Shown here: positions 61,060 to 64,000 of the stretch, in pieces
How positions within the stretch are numbered: position 1 is the stretch's first letter
Layout of the letters: every line of letters begins with the position of its first letter
The notes under the pieces: generated by a model
Database searches by the model: none
What the model saw: only the letters and a program-made list of their open reading frames with translations
Told to the model about the DNA's origin: nothing
Position numbers and translations under genes: made by a program
Assembly: GCA_016718385.1 (NCBI GenBank)
Contig: JADKDK010000002.1
Location: 682,001-746,000, forward strand
Length of the DNA: 64,000 nt
Source: Gammaproteobacteria bacterium
Lineage (GTDB): Bacteria; Pseudomonadota; Gammaproteobacteria; Pseudomonadales; UBA5518
Direction: 5' to 3'

Positions 61060-61446
61060 TCAGCCGATCAGCGCCAGCGCGCGCCGCCTGATAGCCCGGA
61101 GCGTATCCACGTCGACGCCGGCCGCGACAGCTCGCTCAGCAGCGGGAGCGGGTCGGCCAAGCGGAACCACGGCGGCGAGGAGAACGCGCCGCTCGTGATC
61201 GCTCAGAGCGCCGTGCAGGCGCGAGTCGATCTTCATGAGCTCGGCGACGGCCGCGTCAATCTCGCCGGGCTCCTCGGATTCCTGCCATAGCGGTTCATCG
61301 GTGCGGAAGCGGCGGCGGTTCTTCGGGATGAACACGTCGCGGGCGCCGATCGACTCGCCGTACGGAGAAAAATGCAGCGGCTTCCCGGCAGCCTGCCATT
61401 TTGCCCACGAGACAAGAGACAGGCGCGCATGGTCGGACTCGTGCAT
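61060..61446 (-). CDS. Phage-element protein, unknown
   Basis: 128 aa. The N-terminal half is basic/aromatic (LSLVSWAKWQAAGKPLHFSPYGESIGARD), the C-terminal half has helices ending VDVDTLRAIRRRALALIG, reminiscent of a helix-turn-helix or sigma-4-like tail, as found in some phage late-gene activators; I cannot assign it. The start at 61446 is supported by GAGGAGG. The zinc-finger-like gene ends 10 nt upstream, so the two are co-transcribed. Confidence 0.6.
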   Translation of the reverse strand: MHESDHARLSLVSWAKWQAAGKPLHFSPYGESIGARDVFIPKNRRRFRTDEPLWQESEEPGEIDAAVAELMKIDSRLHGALSDHERRVLLAAVVPLGRPAPAAERAVAAGVDVDTLRAIRRRALALIG

Positions 61447-61456
61447 CGCGGCCTCC

Positions 61457-61759
61457 TCACGCTTCGCCGGCCAGCAGCTCCGCGAGCCGGGCCCGCTGGC
61501 GGTCGAGCTCGGCACCGATCCGGGTCATAGCATCTTCAGCGCCGCCGATAACCGCGAGCGCGCTTTGCTCGCCGTGCGTCCGGACGTGTGAGAGCTCGTT
61601 CTCCAGCCGGTCAACGCGAAGGTTCACGCGCCTGATCTCCAGCTCGGCGCCACGTCGGCACGGCTCGCCGCAGTAGCTCGTGGGCCTGCCGACTCCAGAA
61701 TATTCGGGCAGCTTGACGTGGCAGTAGGTGCAGGTGCGGGTGTGAGTTTCTCCGCTCAT
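61457..61759 (-). CDS. Four-cysteine zinc-finger-like protein with coiled coil
   Basis: 100 aa. Residues 10-35 hold CTYC and CGEPC, a probable four-cysteine zinc site with a short knuckle (CTYCHVKLPEYSGVGRPTSY between). A coiled coil follows (EIRRVNLRVDRLENELSHV and later DAMTRIGAELDRQRARLAELL). It may bind nucleic acid or a capsid partner. It precedes the 128-aa gene and follows the capsid gene with a 324-bp gap. Confidence 0.62.
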   Translation of the reverse strand: MSGETHTRTCTYCHVKLPEYSGVGRPTSYCGEPCRRGAELEIRRVNLRVDRLENELSHVRTHGEQSALAVIGGAEDAMTRIGAELDRQRARLAELLAGEA

Positions 61760-62083
61760 TTCTGGCTCCTGTTTTCGCGCTGGTAAGCAAACGGCGTGGG
61801 CTGCGGTCTCTTGTTTTTGGAGCTAAAGGTCCGATTCCCCCCTCCCCATCTCCGGCTAGTAACCAGAAAACCACTCGCCTCGCCTCGGCAGGGGGAGTAA
61901 TCCGAGGCGGGCGGGTGATCGGCCGGAGTTCGGGCAGCTCGCCTTCCCTCCAGCCTCCCGCGTGACGTGCGGTCTACGGGTGCGGCCTTCGACACGTGGG
62001 CTCTGAAGGGCCCTCCGAATCCGCACCGGTCGGTGTTCGTTTAGAGTGGCACCGCCGACCGGCCACTACGCGCGAGCGCGCGA
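61760..62083. other. Gap of 324 bp between capsid gene and zinc-finger-like gene
   Basis: An open minus-strand frame abuts the zinc-finger-like start (ATGA), but its composition is Arg/Pro/Gly/Ser-rich and low in hydrophobic residues, with no family, so it is not called. No clear terminator was seen after the capsid stop. Confidence 0.45.
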
Positions 62084-63364
62084 TCAGGTAGGCGTGATGC
62101 CAATCGTGCGGTGGAACAGCCCCGGTTGCGTTACAGCAACGTCGGCCCGCAAGTGCGCGAGGAACCCGTATTGCAGATTGCCCGCGAAGGTTTCCCGCAA
62201 CAGTTCAATGCGCAGATCGCTCCGGATTCCGAACACGAGCTTGGTCCAGTCGCCGACGATAATCGCGCTGGCAACCGAGGAAGTTCCTTGCGTCATCGTC
62301 GTTGGCATGGCGGTCGTCACGTGGAACGGCACGTCGTCCAGCACGCGCGGGCGGTTCAACGGTTGGTACGTCGCGTCTTGCATCGCGCCAAGCTTGAAAT
62401 ACTCGCGAGGAGCCATAACCGCCCCGTTCGCCGCACCGTTGTTGCTGGCGATCGCGAGCGCAGCGGCGACCAGTTCATCGAAGCTGTTGATCACCGCACC
62501 GTTCGTGCCCATGCTGGCGCTGCCGATGCCGGAGGTGTTGAAAATGCCCCTCGGTTCCGGCGCCGTTCCGCTACCCATCAGCGCCACGCGGTCCAGCTCG
62601 CCAGCCAGAGCGCCAGCGAGGCACGCCTGCAACATCGCCTCGATGTTGATGGAGTCCTCCACCAACTCGCGCGAGACTTTCACCAGCACGGCCAGCGAAC
62701 GAGCCTGAAGTACCACGGAACCGAACGTTGGCGCCGATTCGGTAACGGCCGCGTTTTCTGCACGCCACGCCGGGACGGGGTCGCTGGCGATCGTCGCAAT
62801 CGTCGTTTTCATGCTGTTCAAAATTGCTGTACCGGCGCCCGCCTTGATGCACACACTCTGCGCGCGAAGTGCGTCGATGAAGCCTTCGGTGACGACGCTC
62901 GGAACGCTGTAACCACCGCCAGCATCGGAGCCTTCGGAGAGCGCGTTGCGGAGAGCCGGGTCATCGGTGCCCAAGAGCATCGCCTTCATGAAGTGTCCGG
63001 GCGTCAGCCCTGCCAGCTCGTGATCGGAGCGGGTGCGCGCGACCTTTTGCTGGTTCGTGAAGATGCGGGTTGCCGGGGTCACGCCATCGCCGTCTTGCAC
63101 GAGCTTGTCGGCTTCAAGCTGTAAATCGACGTTCTCGATGAGCTTGTGGATGCCGTCGACGGCGGCGAGCTCGGACTTCGTTGCGCTGCGGCCTTCAGAC
63201 TTCGACGCGGACAGGATGCGGCGAGACTCGTTGATCAGGCTTGCGCGGAAACGGTGAGTGTCGGCGGGGTGATTGGAGCGCGCCACCTTGCTGTTCAGCA
63301 ATTGCGGGCACGTCGCGTCGAGCGCTTGTTGCTCGGCTTCAGTCAGGTATTGACGGGTTTTCAT
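62084..63364 (-). CDS. HK97-fold phage major capsid protein
   Basis: 426 aa. An N-terminal helical, charged region of about 120 residues resembles the delta/scaffold domain; the capsid domain opens with ALSEGSDAGGGYSVPSVVTEGFIDALRAQSV and contains RAENAAVTESAPTFG, LARSLAVLVKVSRELVEDS, GDWTKLVFGIRSDLRIE, all HK97-type blocks. The start at 63364 follows GAGGAAG. Typical neighbours (protease, portal, terminase) are not next to it on the visible side; instead it is flanked by tiny genes. Confidence 0.93.
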   Translation of the reverse strand: MKTRQYLTEAEQQALDATCPQLLNSKVARSNHPADTHRFRASLINESRRILSASKSEGRSATKSELAAVDGIHKLIENVDLQLEADKLVQDGDGVTPATRIFTNQQKVARTRSDHELAGLTPGHFMKAMLLGTDDPALRNALSEGSDAGGGYSVPSVVTEGFIDALRAQSVCIKAGAGTAILNSMKTTIATIASDPVPAWRAENAAVTESAPTFGSVVLQARSLAVLVKVSRELVEDSINIEAMLQACLAGALAGELDRVALMGSGTAPEPRGIFNTSGIGSASMGTNGAVINSFDELVAAALAIASNNGAANGAVMAPREYFKLGAMQDATYQPLNRPRVLDDVPFHVTTAMPTTMTQGTSSVASAIIVGDWTKLVFGIRSDLRIELLRETFAGNLQYGFLAHLRADVAVTQPGLFHRTIGITPT

Positions 63365-63527
63365 GTGAGCTTCCTCGTTTGGTTCGGTGCGCAATGAGCA
63401 GCACGCGAACCGAAAATTAAATCGGTGTCGGTGTTGCCATCGCGCCTAGACGGGGAAGCCCGGGGAGGCGGAGAGGGTCGGCCGGCGCGGGGATCGGGGA
63501 AGCCCGGCTCCGCAGCGGATTGGTTAC

Positions 63528-63533
63528 ATTATA
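63528..63533 (-). promoter_or_regulatory. -10 hexamer TATAAT upstream of the capsid gene
   Basis: Perfect TATAAT on the minus strand, 164 nt before the capsid start; no matching -35 was found at 16-18 bp. Weak evidence alone. Confidence 0.35.
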
Positions 63534-63543
63534 ACGTTTCGGT

Positions 63544-63819
63544 TCAAGCATGGAAGTGGCCTCCGTTTTTCATGATCGCGAGCAGCGCGTCCTCGCCGAA
63601 CGCGTCGATGATCGCGACGCCGAGATCGGCCGGCTCCACGTCGATCAGCGCCGAGAGTTTCCGATGGTTCCCGGGGCGCGACACGCTCAGGAATATCTTG
63701 GTGTGGTGGCAGTACACATGGCCCTCCAGAAACATCGCGCTCGACGTGCGGACGCAATCCTCGCAGGCCAATCGGTCGAGCAGGTCGGCGCGTTCAATGT
63801 CGTCGTTCGGCATGGTCAT
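63544..63819 (-). CDS. Small element protein with CxxC and histidines
   Basis: 91 aa. ACEDC near residue 19, then HVYCHHTK and a histidine-rich C-terminus (GGHFHA) suggest metal binding. GGAGGG lies 9 nt before the ATG at 63819. Its start overlaps the preceding partial gene stop in ATGA, so translation is coupled. It is followed by the capsid gene after about 180 nt. Function unknown. Confidence 0.6.
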   Translation of the reverse strand: MTMPNDDIERADLLDRLACEDCVRTSSAMFLEGHVYCHHTKIFLSVSRPGNHRKLSALIDVEPADLGVAIIDAFGEDALLAIMKNGGHFHA

Positions 63820-64000
63820 GATCTGGCCCTCCGTTGGGCATGGGTGGTCGTCGATATCCTCGCCCGCGCGCAGGCGGCGCACAGCGAGCCCCAAGCCACG
63901 ACGCGGAGCCGGGGCACCGTTCGCCCGGCCTCCAGCGTGCGCAGCTCCACGGGCTCCGTGGGCGGGCGCAGATCGTTGAACGGCTGCTGACACTCGGCGC
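63816..64000 (-). CDS. Partial small gene at right edge, zinc-ribbon-like
   Basis: Only the last about 60 codons are inside the window (no start visible). The reading ends ARARIS...RRARS with a CAAC pair (LCAACARARI) and an upstream single cysteine, as in short zinc-ribbon phage proteins. Its TGA overlaps the ATG of the next gene, which supports it being real. Confidence 0.45.
   Translation of the reverse strand, partial: AECQQPFNDLRPPTEPVELRTLEAGRTVPRLRVVAWGSLCAACARARISTTTHAQRRARS

Larger units (their letters stand above)
60417..64000. mobile_element. End of an integrated phage-like element (continues beyond window)
   Basis: The boundary is the tRNA-Val 3' fragment. Inside are, on the minus strand, a partial small gene at the right edge, a CxxC small protein, an HK97-fold major capsid protein, a four-cysteine coiled-coil protein and a 128-aa protein, plus a short plus-strand frame and a 12-bp tandem repeat. 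No integrase, portal, protease, terminase or tail gene lies in the visible 3.5 kb. The rest of the element must lie to the right. Confidence 0.78.

Noticed and set aside
61756..61995. 79-codon minus-strand frame abutting the zinc-finger-like gene
   Set aside because: Strongly Arg/Pro/Ser-rich with few hydrophobic residues and no ribosome site; probably not translated despite the ATGA overlap.

Overview
The window is about 64 kb of GC-rich chromosome from a gammaproteobacterium. The strongest placement evidence is the block tRNA-Pro, MerR regulator, ihfA, pheT, pheS, rplT, rpmI, infC, thrS at 52.8-60.3 kb (minus strand), the usual gammaproteobacterial arrangement. Genus cannot be fixed from sequence reading alone. 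A sucrose-synthesis operon suggests a salt- or desiccation-exposed lifestyle, and several lipid/CoA enzymes suggest an aerobic heterotroph.

Layout. 0-3.5 kb (minus): a ThDP-dependent enzyme followed by an amino-acid permease. 3.8-9.1 kb (plus): a methyltransferase, archease, the RNA ligase RtcB and a lipoprotein S9 peptidase. 9.3-11.5 kb: a Stf0-type sulfotransferase, NrtS and a haem-binding DUF3365 protein, divergent from an ArsR-type regulator with the SqrR/BigR dithiol pattern. 11.6-13.0 kb: a thioesterase and two carboxymuconolactone-decarboxylase-like genes, divergent from a zinc metallopeptidase. 14.3-20.4 kb: an HDOD protein, then a TetR gene divergent from an RND efflux locus whose adaptor gene is broken although the pump gene is intact. 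20.4-25.8 kb: a fused indolepyruvate ferredoxin oxidoreductase and a secreted protein of unknown function. 25.9-28.4 kb: a probable zinc TonB receptor with a small DUF2946-like partner. 28.5-34.1 kb: a type Vd patatin, NudC, a hypothetical gene, an SDR and an LLM-class oxidoreductase. 34.3-39.3 kb: a tandem-MarR regulator, fatty-acid hydroxylase, aldehyde dehydrogenase and acyl-CoA synthetase.

39.4-49.2 kb: a DUF389 membrane protein, then a minus-strand operon of fructokinase, sucrose-phosphate synthase/phosphatase, sucrose synthase and an MscS channel, with a KamA-like radical SAM enzyme next. A divergent MarR gene at 49.5 kb may control it. 50-52.6 kb holds a deazaflavin-type nitroreductase and small secreted or membrane proteins.

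From 60.4 kb to the right edge lies the end of an integrated element. A 47-nt 3' fragment of a tRNA-Val gene marks the junction. Beyond it are an HK97-type major capsid gene and several very small genes, two with cysteine pairs; no portal, terminase, protease or integrase is visible in the 3.5 kb shown.

Best leads: the tRNA-Val junction and its capsid-bearing element; the tandem-MarR regulator whose palindrome overlaps its own near-leaderless promoter; the RND locus with a perfect TetR operator but a broken adaptor; the osmolyte operon with an aminomutase-like neighbour; and the intrinsic terminator in front of pheST.
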